Positions 9,149-18,589 of a stretch of 64,000 nt of DNA are shown one piece after another. The position numbers and the translations under genes are program-made. Source of the stretch: Candidatus Aphodousia faecipullorum (GTDB lineage Bacteria > Pseudomonadota > Gammaproteobacteria > Burkholderiales > Burkholderiaceae_F); assembly GCA_018714205.1 (NCBI GenBank), contig DVNR01000053.1, forward strand, positions 1 to 64,000. Reading direction: 5' to 3'. Below the pieces are notes generated by a model, which saw only the letters and a program-made list of their open reading frames with translations, made no database searches and was not told where the DNA came from. Positions within the stretch are counted from its first letter, which is position 1. The number at the start of each line of letters is the position of its first letter.

Positions 9149-10293
9149 GACCGTCCTCCATTCCGCTTTCTTTGTACGTTCACTGGCCGTGGTGCGTGCG
9201 CAAGTGTCCTTATTGTGACTTTAATTCGCACGCTTTGCCGCAGGTTGGCGATATTGCAGAACGCTATGTCAACGCGCTGATTGCGGACATGAGGACAACT
9301 GCCGCTTTTAGCCAAAAGCGGCCGCTTATTGGGATTTTTTTCGGTGGCGGAACGCCCTCTTTGATTGAACCACGGCTTCTGGAGCGCTTTCTTGATGAGA
9401 CTCAAAAAATTTTTTCCTTTGCTCCGGATATAGAAATCACCTTGGAAGCGAATCCCGGCACCGTCGATACGGCGCACTTTGAAGCCTATCGTCACATGGG
9501 GGTTAATCGTCTCTCGATGGGGATTCAAAGCTTCAATGATGAGTGTTTAACGCGTCTAGGGCGCATTCACTCAGCCAATGACGCACGCCTTGCCATTTCG
9601 CAAGCGCAGCGCTACTTTGACAATTTCAATTTGGATGTCATGTTTGCGCTACCCGGTCAAACGCTTGAACTCTTGAAAGACGATCTTGCCTGCGCCCTCC
9701 AAGCGCAAAGCACTCACCTCTCGTTTTATCAGTTAACCATCGAACCGAATACCGTCTTTGCCAAACATGTTCCGAAAGAGCTACCCGACATTGATACCCA
9801 GGCCCTTATGCAAGAATGTGTTATCAACACACTGGTTGATGCGGGCTTTGATCACTATGAGGTCTCTGGCTACGCTAAACCGGGCTTTCACTGCCGACAT
9901 AATCTGAACTATTGGCAATTCGGCGATTATCTGGCCTGTGGAGCAGGTGCACACAGCAAAGTGACGTTAGAGGACGGAAGAATTTTACGACAGGCGCGCT
10001 TCACGAATCCGACCAGTTTCATTGAACACGCCGAAAAAGGAAACGCCGTCGCTCACTCCCGATGGGTCGATCTGGATGATGAGCCATTTGAATTCATGCT
10101 CAATGTGCTGAGACTGCGAAAAGGCGTTGATTTCGACCTGCTTTCCGAACGCACTCACTTAACAATGGATGACATTGCTCCTCAAATCACCGAGGCGCAA
10201 AAGCTCGGCTTGATGGATAAACCTCTCACGCGCCTTTGCGCCAATGCGAAAGGCTGGAATTTTTTATCTGACCTGCAGGAAATTTTTCTGTGA
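9145..10293 (+). CDS. hemW: Radical SAM heme chaperone HemW
   Basis: A 382-residue radical-SAM-fold protein that binds heme and delivers it to membrane enzymes; homologues were long annotated as coproporphyrinogen oxidase HemN. The cluster motif is CVRKCPYCDF (CxxxCxxC) near residue 17. The SAM-binding glycine stretch FFGGGTPSL follows, and HNLNYWQF supplies the HNxxYW signature that separates HemW from HemN. It is the last gene of the rph-rdgB-hemW operon. About 210 non-coding bases follow before tRNA-Pro. Confidence 0.93.
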   Translation: MRPSSIPLSLYVHWPWCVRKCPYCDFNSHALPQVGDIAERYVNALIADMRTTAAFSQKRPLIGIFFGGGTPSLIEPRLLERFLDETQKIFSFAPDIEITLEANPGTVDTAHFEAYRHMGVNRLSMGIQSFNDECLTRLGRIHSANDARLAISQAQRYFDNFNLDVMFALPGQTLELLKDDLACALQAQSTHLSFYQLTIEPNTVFAKHVPKELPDIDTQALMQECVINTLVDAGFDHYEVSGYAKPGFHCRHNLNYWQFGDYLACGAGAHSKVTLEDGRILRQARFTNPTSFIEHAEKGNAVAHSRWVDLDDEPFEFMLNVLRLRKGVDFDLLSERTHLTMDDIAPQITEAQKLGLMDKPLTRLCANAKGWNFLSDLQEIFL

Positions 10294-10456
10294 CCAGCTC
10301 TCGGCTAATCGCTCGTTTCCTTGTCACGATACTGCGCCTTGAATGCGACAAGTGAGAACAAAGAATCTCCACGATCGCTTATTGACTGAATTTTTCGAGT
10401 ATTGAATTGACGAACAATTTAGATGGTTCGTCGTGACATTTTTTTGACAAGAAATA

Positions 10457-10489
10457 AAAAAAGAGGCGACGCACCACGGCAACACCTCA
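10457..10489 (-). terminator. Terminator downstream of tRNA-Pro
   Basis: The minus strand reads GAGGTG ... CGCCTC followed by TTTTTTT, some 15 bases after the tRNA 3' end. The stem is short and the loop large, but the U tract is strong. Confidence 0.65.
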
Positions 10490-10502
10490 TCTTTTCAAAA
10501 AC

Positions 10503-10580
<78 letters not shown>

Positions 10581-10768
10581 CTCGAGAACGGGAATAATAC
10601 CCTATAGCCGACAAGAATGCAATAGACATTGTCAAAAGACCCTTTTCAACAAACTATTCATATCCTCTCGCATTTGTGCTTATTTCTCTCAAACTCATCA
10701 GCAATAGGCTTCATTGACGAAAAACTCCGCTATAAAAACAATATCCACTTCTAAAGAGGAATTTAGAA

Positions 10769-11749
10769 ATGAAACGTCGCGATTTTTTAAAAACCTCCGT
10801 TTTGTTAACTGGAGCAATGACCGCTCCCTCACTTTGGGCGTCTAACCATTCGAAACCGACATCACCTTTTCATTACCCTCTGACTCACCAAGTGAGCAAT
10901 GAAGCGGCTCCGGCGGTTTTCTTTACACCAGACGTCTCTTCAAATGGATTGGTTAATGTTTACAAAGCACTCGAACAAAACTTACGAGGTAAAGTCGGTA
11001 TCAAAATGACATTTGAAACACCTGGCGGCCCTCATCTCGATCCACAACTTGTCAAAGCGCTTGCCGATCACACAAAAGCCACGTTGATTGACAATAATTG
11101 TTTTTCGCCACGAGATACAACAGTAAAGCACTTAGCGGTTGCCCGAGGAAACGGCTTTGACGCGAGCATTGCTCCAATTGATATTCTCGATTCCGAAGGT
11201 TCCATGGATCTCCCAGTTAAGGGGTACCACCTCCGCTTTGCGAGAACGGGTCGCCATTTCGCCCGCTACGACACACTGATTTCACTTGTTCGTTTTAAAG
11301 CGCATTTCTTAGATTTTTACGGTGGCACACTAAAAAATCTATCGATTTGCATGGGAACGCTCGAAGGCAAATGCTTAATTCACAGTGCGGGCGAGGTCAT
11401 GACGCATTTTTCCTCAAGAGACAATAAAACGACGTGCGAAGCCATGTCGGATGCAGTTAAAGCCGCCATGCAAGCCAAAGCCGGTCGCTGGGCCTTTATC
11501 AATGTGATTGATGCTTTTGAACCGAGCGATGGTTGCGAAAGCGCCACCAACCTCGGAAACACCGGCATTCTCGCAAGCCTTGATCCGGTGGCCGTGGACC
11601 AAGCCGCCATTGACATCACCTTTGGGGCTGCCCCTTCGGCTGCCATGCGAGCAACCTGGGAAGAACATCATTCAACCATGTTAACGGACATCGCTGAAAA
11701 AAATGATGTGGGAAAAACGCACTACCGTTTAATTAGCTTAGCCCATTAA
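10769..11749 (+). CDS. DUF362 domain protein with Tat signal
   Basis: A 326-residue protein with a twin-arginine signal peptide, MKRRDFLKTSVLLTGAMTAP, so it is exported folded, possibly with a cofactor. The mature part resembles DUF362 proteins (KVGIKMTFETPGG, ATLIDNNCF, LISLVRFKAHFLDFYGGTLKNLS, SLDPVAVDQAAIDI). In that family the domain is often fused to ferredoxin modules. No CxxCxxC ferredoxin cluster is present here, so any iron-sulfur role is unsupported. AGAGGAA lies upstream of the ATG. It is convergent with merR and sits between merR and tRNA-Pro on the opposite strand, suggesting later insertion into a conserved cluster. The reaction is unknown. Confidence 0.75.
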   Translation: MKRRDFLKTSVLLTGAMTAPSLWASNHSKPTSPFHYPLTHQVSNEAAPAVFFTPDVSSNGLVNVYKALEQNLRGKVGIKMTFETPGGPHLDPQLVKALADHTKATLIDNNCFSPRDTTVKHLAVARGNGFDASIAPIDILDSEGSMDLPVKGYHLRFARTGRHFARYDTLISLVRFKAHFLDFYGGTLKNLSICMGTLEGKCLIHSAGEVMTHFSSRDNKTTCEAMSDAVKAAMQAKAGRWAFINVIDAFEPSDGCESATNLGNTGILASLDPVAVDQAAIDITFGAAPSAAMRATWEEHHSTMLTDIAEKNDVGKTHYRLISLAH

Positions 11750-11755
11750 AGAATA

Positions 11756-11783
11756 AGGGGAACATCTGCTGCGTTCCCCTCTT
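11756..11783. terminator. Bidirectional terminator between DUF362 gene and merR
   Basis: AGGGGAAC and GTTCCCCT arms enclose ATCTGCTGC, with A-rich flank on one side and CTTCTTTCT on the other. It lies between convergent genes and could serve both. Confidence 0.6.
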
Positions 11784-11806
11784 CTTTCTACAATCATTGC
11801 AAACGG

Positions 11807-12814
11807 CTATTTTTTCTTCCAAACCATTTGGGAGCCGTATGTCAGCGAGCTCGGGTGCGACTTCGGCACTTTCATCCCAATCGTAAACCCATGCTGTTGG
11901 CCCGGTAGCGGAGGCACCACCAAGTGTGAAGTGTCTACTTTCGGCTTTTGCTCTTCGCATCCTCGTGGCTTTTCAGAGGCCGGCCCCGTCGTTTGAGTTG
12001 AGGATGTCACTGTCTGCGACTGCTGCATGGATTGAGTCTGAACGGAAACAACCTCAGGCTTTTCAAAGGGCATCGCATGAGAAACAATCGCTTCAGGCGT
12101 CTTTTGAGTAGGCTTATTCGGAACGGTTAAGAAATCATCCCCCTCGGCCCCTAAAGCGCCCAAATCATAAGAATGGGGAGCCACCACTTCTTCGGTTTCC
12201 AAGTCGGTCTCTTCGCGATCATTGCGCGAATCCCCACTCTTTTGCAAGGATTGGCTTTCCTTGGCTAAAAGCTCGTTTAAGTCCTCAGAAACCAGTGAAA
12301 AATTTTCAACCGCATCCTGCTCCGCCTTGGCCTTGGCTTCTTTTTCCCGACGCACATGCTCCTGGATGCCCGGTGAATACAAAAGATCGCGAATCGCCTT
12401 CAATTCCTTTAAAAGGTCAGGGATTTTGACTTCTTCTTTGGGCTTGACCTGCAAAGGCGCGAATTTTTCGTCTTCAAGAAGTCCCTTCACCTTGTTTTGG
12501 ACCTGCAATTCGTGAATCTTATTGCGAGCACCCAAAATCGTGTAGTGCTCCTCATAGAGCAAATGCTGAATAGTGCGAATCAGCGCCACATCTTCCGAGC
12601 AATAGTACCGACGATTCCCTCGCTTGGTTGGACGTAGTTGCGGGAATTCTTGTTCCCAAAAACGCAAAACCGAGGGATTGACGCCAATCGACTTAGCCAC
12701 ATCCCCGATCGGCAAATAGCGCCCCAGAAGCTCTTCTTCCGGCGCGTCCAATTCAGTGAGCTCAAACGGATTTTGCTCCGTCTCAAGCATCCGTACAGGT
12801 TCCTCAGAAGCCAT
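11807..12814 (-). CDS. MerR-family transcriptional regulator
   Basis: A 335-residue protein with an N-terminal MerR winged helix, YLPIGDVAKSIGVNPSVLRFWEQEFP, then RRYYCSEDVALIRTIQHLL and a helix ending near residue 110. In this family the C-terminal part is normally short and binds effector. Here it is a long, charged, low-complexity tail rich in Glu, Lys, Ser, Thr and Gln. The gene follows ihfA by 16 bases, the conserved position of an uncharacterised MerR gene in betaproteobacteria. It lacks the cysteines of metal-sensing MerR proteins in the expected place. The target is unknown. Confidence 0.85.
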   Translation of the reverse strand: MASEEPVRMLETEQNPFELTELDAPEEELLGRYLPIGDVAKSIGVNPSVLRFWEQEFPQLRPTKRGNRRYYCSEDVALIRTIQHLLYEEHYTILGARNKIHELQVQNKVKGLLEDEKFAPLQVKPKEEVKIPDLLKELKAIRDLLYSPGIQEHVRREKEAKAKAEQDAVENFSLVSEDLNELLAKESQSLQKSGDSRNDREETDLETEEVVAPHSYDLGALGAEGDDFLTVPNKPTQKTPEAIVSHAMPFEKPEVVSVQTQSMQQSQTVTSSTQTTGPASEKPRGCEEQKPKVDTSHLVVPPLPGQQHGFTIGMKVPKSHPSSLTYGSQMVWKKK

Positions 12815-12830
12815 AGTTCACTCCGAAACG

Positions 12831-13160
12831 TTAAATGTTTTCGGCATCATCGCGCATTGACGGATGAGTCTTCGCAACCGCTTCCTTTAATTTTTGGCTG
12901 GCGTGGAAAGTGACCACTCGGCGAGCCGTAATGGCGATTTCCTCACCGGTCTTCGGATTTCGACCGGGACGTTGCGCCTTGTCACGCAACTGGAAATTGC
13001 CGAAACCAGAAAGCTTGACGGTACGACCGCTTTCGAGCGCCGCACGGATCTCATCAAAAAACGCATCCACCATTACCTTGGCTTCGCGCTTATTCATCCC
13101 CATACGGTTAAAAAGCATTTCGACCAGATCGGCCTTCGTCATGGTTTTCGTATTATCCAT
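12831..13160 (-). CDS. ihfA: Integration host factor subunit alpha
   Basis: A nucleoid protein that bends DNA sharply as a heterodimer with IhfB and assists transcription, replication and site-specific recombination. 109 residues with [20 protein letters not shown] at the start, the beta-arm region [20 protein letters not shown] including the intercalating proline, and a C-terminal helix. The ORF track begins 14 codons earlier; the ATG at 13160 is chosen because [12 protein letters not shown] matches the family start and AGAGAG lies upstream. It follows pheT, as in E. coli and most proteobacteria. Confidence 0.96.
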   Translation of the reverse strand: MDNTKTMTKADLVEMLFNRMGMNKREAKVMVDAFFDEIRAALESGRTVKLSGFGNFQLRDKAQRPGRNPKTGEEIAITARRVVTFHASQKLKEAVAKTHPSMRDDAENI

Positions 13161-13274
13161 CTCGATCTCTCTTGATTCTTTTGAATTGATTAATGAGCGC
13201 ATTGTAGCAAAGAATTATTTCCCTTTGATTTATCAAGCATTTTCAAAAAGAAAATTGCATTGCCACTCAACACG

Positions 13275-13308
13275 AATCCTTGGGAGGAGAGATTCCCGCC
13301 CAAGGATT
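13275..13308 (-). terminator. Hairpin between pheT and ihfA
   Basis: The arms AATCCTTGGG and CCCAAGGATT enclose 14 bases, 22 bases past the pheT stop. No strong U run follows on the minus strand, so it may be a partial terminator or an mRNA-processing hairpin rather than a full stop. Confidence 0.4.
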
Positions 13309-13329
13309 TCTCATGCTTGTTGAGTCAAG

Positions 13330-15747
13330 CTATTGACGCAATTGAGCTCCAACAGAGCTTAAGGCCTCAATCACTGCCTGCATCGCCTCTTCAGCCGCTT
13401 CACCTGAAAAAGCCTCATCAACCGGCTGCAACGTCAAATGGAACGCCATACTGGTTTCTGCGGGGCGAGCGTCCGTTGCCTCCATATGATAGAGGTCAAA
13501 TAAAGACAATGACACAAACGTGCTCAACCGAGCGTCAGTCTTTGCCGCGTTCACAACAGCTTGTTGCAATGTCTCATAAGTCACGCCATGCGGCACCACG
13601 ACACTAATGTCACGCAAAACCGGTTGGAACTTGCTGACCGGCGTGTGCCACGGCACGTTAATCTTCAAAAGCGCAGCCAGATCCAACTCAAACACAACAG
13701 GCGCATGCGGCAAACCGTACGTTTGTTGCAACTTCGGATGCAGTTCACCGACAAAGCCAATTTCTTCACCATTAAGGATCACCGCGGCGCTACGTCCCGG
13801 ATGCAAGGCCGGGAAAGTCTTTGCGACAAACGTTGCTTTGAGCGGGAAAAGCAAGCGCTCCACATCCCCCTTGGCATCGTAGAAATCGACATTCCGAGCT
13901 TTAACAGCCCACTGCTCGCCCATTGCGTCACCGTAAAGCAGACCGGCAACACGGCTGGGTTGACGCACGCCCTTAACGGACCATTCGGTCGTTTCCACGC
14001 TTTCATCAGGATAGAACACGCGGCCGACTTCAAAAAGTTTGGCGCTTGTCACCTTGCGGTTAAGATTGTATTTCAAAATGTCCACGAGACCGCCGATCAT
14101 TTGCGTGCGCATCACGGACAATTGGCTTGCGATTGGATTAAGCAAACGAATCGGATGATCGTTATTGGCAAAATCCTTTTCCCAAGCTTCGGGCACGAAG
14201 CTAAAGTTGATCAGCTCTTGGTAGCCGAGATTCGCTAAAGCGCGACGAATGTCATGCGCAGAACGCGTATCTTCTCGACGCATGAACATGGCGGCCTTCG
14301 CAACAGGCGGAACGTCCGGCAATTTTTCATACCCAACAAGACGAGCCACTTCTTCAATCAAATCTTCTTCAATTTCAATATCGAAGCGATAGCTCGGAGC
14401 CTTCACACGGAACACCTCGTTTTCGAGCGTAAACTCAAAGCCCAAACGCTTGAAGCACTCAGCCATGGTTTCGGTTGAAATCGGCATGCCAATCACTTTA
14501 CGGGCACGTTCGGCGCGCATTGTCACCTCACCCCGTTCAGGCAATTGGGTGACCACGTCAATCACCGGACCGACTTCAGTCTTATCGGTTGCGCAAATGT
14601 CCAAAATCAATTGGGTCACATAATGCAACACGTCTTCGGTGAACCCGAAATCCACCCCACGCTCATAGCGATAGGCCGCGTCGGTGGAGAAATTCAAGCG
14701 ACGGCAGCGACCTTGGATCGCCTTTTGCTGCCAGAAGGCCGATTCAATAGAAATACAAGTGGTTTCATCGGTCACCTTGGTGTCTTCACCGCCCATGATA
14801 CCGGCTAAAACCTTTGGTCCATTCGCATCGCAAATCACGCCGAACCCTGGGTCCAGCTCAACGGTTTGACCGTTTAACAAGGTGATTTTTTCGCCGTCTT
14901 TTGCCCAACGAACGGTGTAACAACCACCGGCAATTTTTTCCGCATCGCTAAAATGCGTCGGGACCCCCATTTCCAACATCACGTAATTGGAAATATCCAC
15001 CAGCGCCGAAATGCTACGCTGACCACTTCTTTCCAAACGATCTTTCATCCATTGCGGCGTCGGCGCTTTCATGTTGATGTGGTCAATTCGACGCGTCGTG
15101 TAGCGTCCGCAAAGATCCGGCGCCTCGACCTTGATATCGATCTTGGTTTCAGAGTTTGCCGGCACCTTGTGAATTTCCGGGAATTTGACGGCTGCGCCGG
15201 TAATGGCGTGCACATCACGAGCCACTCCAAGCATTGAAAGCGCATCGCCCCGATTCGGCGTCAATTTGATTTCAATCTTTTTGTCATCCAAATGACAGGC
15301 CGTACGGATATCTTCGCCAACGGTCAAGTCGTCAGGCAAAATCCAAAGGCCACTGTGATCTTCGGTGATTCCCAGCTCACGAGCCGAGCAGAGCATCCCC
15401 ATGGAGATTTCTCCGCGCATCTTGGCTTGTTTAATTTTGAAGTTGCCGGGTAACACAGCACCGATCTTGGCACACGGCACCAAAATGCCTTCACGCACAT
15501 TCGGAGCGCCACAGACAATCTGCAAAGGATCACCTTCGCCAACATCGACTTGGCAGATATGCAAGTGATCCGAATTTTCATGATCCCGAACTGACAACAC
15601 GCGTGCGACAACCACTCCACTAAAGGCAGGCGCCACCGTGCTAACCTCTTCGACTTCCAAGCCCGCCATTGTCATCGCTTCGCAAAGCTCATCGGTCGTC
15701 ATGTCCGGATTAATGTAGGAACGTAACCAGCTTTCTGAAAATAACAT
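13330..15747 (-). CDS. pheT: Phenylalanine-tRNA ligase, beta subunit
   Basis: The 805-residue beta chain of the (alpha-beta)2 synthetase that charges tRNA-Phe; it holds the editing and tRNA-binding domains. It starts MLFSESWLRSYINPDMTTDEL. A tRNA-binding (EMAP-like) domain follows around residues 40-150 (NSDHLHICQVDVG, IVCGAPNVREG). B3/B4 editing motifs include LVDISNYVMLEMG, and the C-terminal anticodon-binding FDX domain is PVLRDISVVVPHGVTYETLQ. Length is normal. It lies 33 bases after pheS and before ihfA. Confidence 0.98.
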   Translation of the reverse strand: MLFSESWLRSYINPDMTTDELCEAMTMAGLEVEEVSTVAPAFSGVVVARVLSVRDHENSDHLHICQVDVGEGDPLQIVCGAPNVREGILVPCAKIGAVLPGNFKIKQAKMRGEISMGMLCSARELGITEDHSGLWILPDDLTVGEDIRTACHLDDKKIEIKLTPNRGDALSMLGVARDVHAITGAAVKFPEIHKVPANSETKIDIKVEAPDLCGRYTTRRIDHINMKAPTPQWMKDRLERSGQRSISALVDISNYVMLEMGVPTHFSDAEKIAGGCYTVRWAKDGEKITLLNGQTVELDPGFGVICDANGPKVLAGIMGGEDTKVTDETTCISIESAFWQQKAIQGRCRRLNFSTDAAYRYERGVDFGFTEDVLHYVTQLILDICATDKTEVGPVIDVVTQLPERGEVTMRAERARKVIGMPISTETMAECFKRLGFEFTLENEVFRVKAPSYRFDIEIEEDLIEEVARLVGYEKLPDVPPVAKAAMFMRREDTRSAHDIRRALANLGYQELINFSFVPEAWEKDFANNDHPIRLLNPIASQLSVMRTQMIGGLVDILKYNLNRKVTSAKLFEVGRVFYPDESVETTEWSVKGVRQPSRVAGLLYGDAMGEQWAVKARNVDFYDAKGDVERLLFPLKATFVAKTFPALHPGRSAAVILNGEEIGFVGELHPKLQQTYGLPHAPVVFELDLAALLKINVPWHTPVSKFQPVLRDISVVVPHGVTYETLQQAVVNAAKTDARLSTFVSLSLFDLYHMEATDARPAETSMAFHLTLQPVDEAFSGEAAEEAMQAVIEALSSVGAQLRQ

Positions 15748-15780
15748 GTTGTTTTCTCACTGAAAATAAACGAATACTCA

Positions 15781-16803
15781 TTAACGATTGAACTGCTTCA
15801 AAAAGCGAAGATCGCCCTCAAAGAACAAACGCAAATCGTCAATGCCGTAACGCAACATCGTCAAACGTTCCAGCCCGGAGCCGAAAGCAAAGCCGATGTA
15901 TTTTTCCGGATCAAGACCGTAGTTGCGAACCACGTTCGGATGAACTTCGCCGGCACCGGAGATTTCAAGCCAACGACCTTTTTTCGGGCCGCTGGTGAAC
16001 ATCATGTCAATTTCCACCGAGGGTTCCGTGAACGGGAAATAACTGGCACGGAAACGAACTTTCAAATCATTAGTTTCAAAAAATTGACGCAAGAAGTCCG
16101 TGTAAACGCCCTTCAGATCCGAAAAGCTTACATCGGTATCCATCCAAACGCCTTCGACCTGATGAAACATCGGCGAGTGAGTGGCATCACTGTCAACACG
16201 ATATGTGCGACCCGGCGCCAAAACCTTGATCGGAACTTCGTGAGTACGGGAGTAACGAACCTGCATCGGCGACGTATGCGGCCGCAACGGCAAAGGTTTG
16301 CCCGTCTCATCGTTTCGATCCACATAGAACGTGTCCTGCATTGAGCGAGCCGGGTGATTGGGCGGGTTATTCAACGCTGTGAACGAATACCAGTCCGTTT
16401 CAATTTCGGGACCGTCAGCCACATCAAAACCAATAGAGCGGAAAATTTCCTCTATGCGCATTTGCGTGGCCATCACCGGATGAATACCTCCCTGCGGGTA
16501 CTTGCGACCGGGCAATGTCACATCCAACGCTTCGGCGGCCAAACGCGCCGCAAGCTTCTCATTGGCGAGTTCCTCACGACGAGCTTCCAACGCTTCTTCA
16601 ATTGTGCGCTTGGCGGCCCCCAGAGCCTGCCCCATCTCGCGCTTTTCTTCATGCGAAAGCTTTGACAAGCCCTTCATCAAGGCTGTGATTGAACCGGTCT
16701 TGCCCAAAAATTTCGCCTTAGCATCTTCTAAGGCAGCTGGCGTCGCTGCCGCAGCAAACGCGGCTTTGGCCTCAGAAATGATTTGCGACAAATCTTGCAT
16801 CAT
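15781..16803 (-). CDS. pheS: Phenylalanine-tRNA ligase, alpha subunit
   Basis: The catalytic class II synthetase subunit, 340 residues. An N-terminal coiled-coil arm with repeated Ala, Glu and Lys is followed by motif 1 near [20 protein letters not shown], motif 2 [17 protein letters not shown] and motif 3 [18 protein letters not shown]. Two ATGs are adjacent (16803 and 16800) and neither has a clear Shine-Dalgarno. In E. coli rplT precedes pheS; here upstream lies non-coding DNA and then an integrase remnant, so that link is broken. Confidence 0.98.
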   Translation of the reverse strand: MMQDLSQIISEAKAAFAAAATPAALEDAKAKFLGKTGSITALMKGLSKLSHEEKREMGQALGAAKRTIEEALEARREELANEKLAARLAAEALDVTLPGRKYPQGGIHPVMATQMRIEEIFRSIGFDVADGPEIETDWYSFTALNNPPNHPARSMQDTFYVDRNDETGKPLPLRPHTSPMQVRYSRTHEVPIKVLAPGRTYRVDSDATHSPMFHQVEGVWMDTDVSFSDLKGVYTDFLRQFFETNDLKVRFRASYFPFTEPSVEIDMMFTSGPKKGRWLEISGAGEVHPNVVRNYGLDPEKYIGFAFGSGLERLTMLRYGIDDLRLFFEGDLRFLKQFNR

Positions 16804-16838
16804 GTTTTTCGTTAGAGTTTGAAAGTCAAAGATGTCTA

Positions 16839-16844
16839 ATTATA
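16839..16844 (-). promoter_or_regulatory. Probable -10 box of pheS
   Basis: A consensus TATAAT on the minus strand sits about 36 bases before the pheS ATG. No convincing -35 box was found at standard spacing. It implies that pheST-ihfA-merR has its own promoter here. Confidence 0.45.
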
Positions 16845-16903
16845 GCCGCGATTGTCTGTGCATTTTGAAGCGCGTTACCCGCGAAATTACTTAGAAATCC
16901 AAG

Positions 16904-16925
16904 GAAACAACCGCCGGGTTGTTTC
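16904..16925. other. Perfect hairpin upstream of pheS
   Basis: GAAACAACC and GGTTGTTTC are separated by GCCG. It lies upstream of the pheS -10 box in the gap between pheS and the integrase remnant and lacks a long U tract. It might be the relic of a terminator. The rest of the 16845-16986 gap shows nothing recognisable. Confidence 0.4.
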
Positions 16926-16986
16926 TCAGCGATAAATCGTTTACCGCCGACCAATTAAACAACCTAGCCAACGCGTTGCCTCCTGT

Positions 16987-17024
16987 CCAAAATCGAGTGC
17001 TCAGATCGAGCCCAATCGCTCACG
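16987..17024 (+). repeat. 38-bp perfect inverted repeat, copy 1
   Basis: This 38-base stretch starting CCAAAATCGAGTGCTCAGAT is the exact reverse complement of 18469-18506. The two copies bracket the integrase remnant. They may be ends or crossover sites of the element or a dispersed genomic repeat. Confidence 0.85.
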
Positions 17025-17077
17025 GCTAGAACCCCAACAAAGAAAGCTTATACTGTTGCTTGATGGAAGATCGATGG

Positions 17078-18320
17078 TTACACTTGAATTTGAGAAAAAC
17101 AATACTCACCTCAAGCACACAATAACCGATAACGAGCTAAGTCAAAGGTCGATCTATCGTACGCTCCGTTGTAACGTTTTCTGATTGAATGCAATAAACA
17201 CGCCTCGATTAGTTCCTCAGGGTACTTACCGAAATTACCGAGCTTGTCTGACTTTGCCCATGATTTAAAACTTGCCCGAGCAGTTCCGTGCTGAGTTGCC
17301 ACTTTGGGTTTTCCGTCGGAGTCCAACATCAACGGATCTACCCACGGTTCTTGTCCAGCCAGAACTCGGTCTGCACTCATTGAACGGAATAAGGTTGACG
17401 GTACCGAATCACACAATGCCAACCCTCGAACACTTGGAAAGATGAAAACTGACCTACCGTGCGTTCGAGACTTCATCTTTTGGAGAATAACCAAAGCCTG
17501 CGGGCTGAGAGGGATATGACGAAGCCCTCTACCTTTGTTTTTGTCATGTTCAGGCGGTATACGCCACAGAGGAATCTCTCCATCTAATTCATACTCCGAC
17601 CACTCTGACAGCCGAACAGCACGAAAGCGTGAGGCTGTCAGAATAGAGAATGCAACTGCCAGAGCGGAGTTAGTGTCATTCTGCATTAGCGCCTGTATCA
17701 ATTCCGGCACCCTTTCATACGGTAACGCTGCCATGTTGTCACCTGTTGTTCGTTGAAGTGTTAAAGGCTGCAAGAGGACTCCAAGTGAGCCCTTTTTGTC
17801 GATTGGATTAACTCCCGCGTAGTACTTCTTGACAATGGCAAACTCAAATATTCGCCTCAATAGCTGGTAGATCTTGTCGGCTGAATTCTTAGACTTCCAT
17901 ACTGGCGTCAAGACTTTCACTGCGTCTTCGACCCCTAATTCTTGAATAACACGATTCCCAATGAGAGGGTAGACGTGTTTGCGAAGTCGGAGGTATGCTG
18001 TGCGTTCCCCTTTCTCATTGTTCGCCCTGGCGTTGATTGAGCGCTGATATTCGAACCATTCAACCGCTACGTTGCGGAAAGTTTTGAGGTATATCGACTT
18101 TTGGGTTTCGAGCTTGTGGAGTTTTTCGATTGCTTCTACTTCTCGGCGTTTCTGTTCCACTCTCGGATCTTCACCACGGTCCAACTGATACCGACACTCC
18201 GTGACGAGTCCAACGCATCAAGTATCGGATCGTGCCATTGCGCTTACGAATGCGCAAACCGACAACGCCACCTACGGCGTAAACGCCGTCATCCATTGTC
18301 GAAATTCGCGCCTTGGTCAC
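17078..18320 (-). pseudogene. Decayed P4-type tyrosine integrase
   Basis: The main ORF (17111-18184) opens with a TTG inside the gene, GEDPRVEQKRREVEAIEKL. It keeps a core-binding domain and catalytic residues: Arg in LTASRFRAVR, HGTARASF, and the nucleophile region LLHSIRKRYNGAYDRS. Upstream, from a GTG at 18320, another frame encodes GVYAVGGVVGLRIRKRNGT...VSVG, the N-terminal half of the arm-binding domain. About 20 residues that normally link the two are missing, and the frame changes at the junction. At the C terminus the last helix reads RLLCA, then TGA, then GEYCF; TGG there would restore the usual ...W-x-x-YC ending up to a TAA at 17078. These lesions suggest a dead integrase, probably from an island that used the nearby tRNA-Met. 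Confidence 0.8.
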
Positions 18321-18446
18321 CTTTTTGTCACCCCTTGATCGTTATGTTGGTCACCCTCAGGACACACAATGCCACGCAATCGCCTTAATGCCAAGGCTTT
18401 GCGCGTGGCTCTTGGTCACCCTCGGGATACTCAATAGGTCACCTTT
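18313..18446. repeat. Cluster of GGTCACC repeats upstream of the integrase
   Basis: TTGGTCACC occurs at about 18313, 18347 and 18412, with variants TTGTCACCCC near 18326 and TAGGTCACC near 18436. That is five copies in 134 bases, all in one orientation. Clusters like this near integrase genes are often arm-type or excisionase sites. The first overlaps the inferred GTG start. The 18321-18636 gap holds this cluster, the second inverted-repeat copy and the tRNA terminator. Confidence 0.6.
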
Positions 18447-18468
18447 TAGACGAAAAAAGGCAAGAATT

Positions 18469-18506
18469 CGTGAGCGATTGGGCTCGATCTGAGCACTCGA
18501 TTTTGG
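18469..18506 (-). repeat. 38-bp perfect inverted repeat, copy 2
   Basis: Exact reverse complement of 16987-17024, lying between the integrase remnant and tRNA-Met, about 130 bases from the tRNA 3' end. Confidence 0.85.
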
Positions 18507-18589
18507 CGAGGTTTGTCGAGTGGATTGGATGAAATGATTGTGGTGTAAAGCCTGAGAGTGCGAGGTTTGAGTCGAAGCGAGCCACCGAG

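Noticed and set aside
13330-16900. pheM-like attenuation upstream of pheS
   Set aside because: The leader after the -10 box is only about 30 bases and has no Phe-rich ORF or terminator pair.
18313-18446. GGTCACC repeats as a CRISPR array
   Set aside because: Units are only 7-9 bases with uneven spacing and no spacers of constant length; no cas genes.
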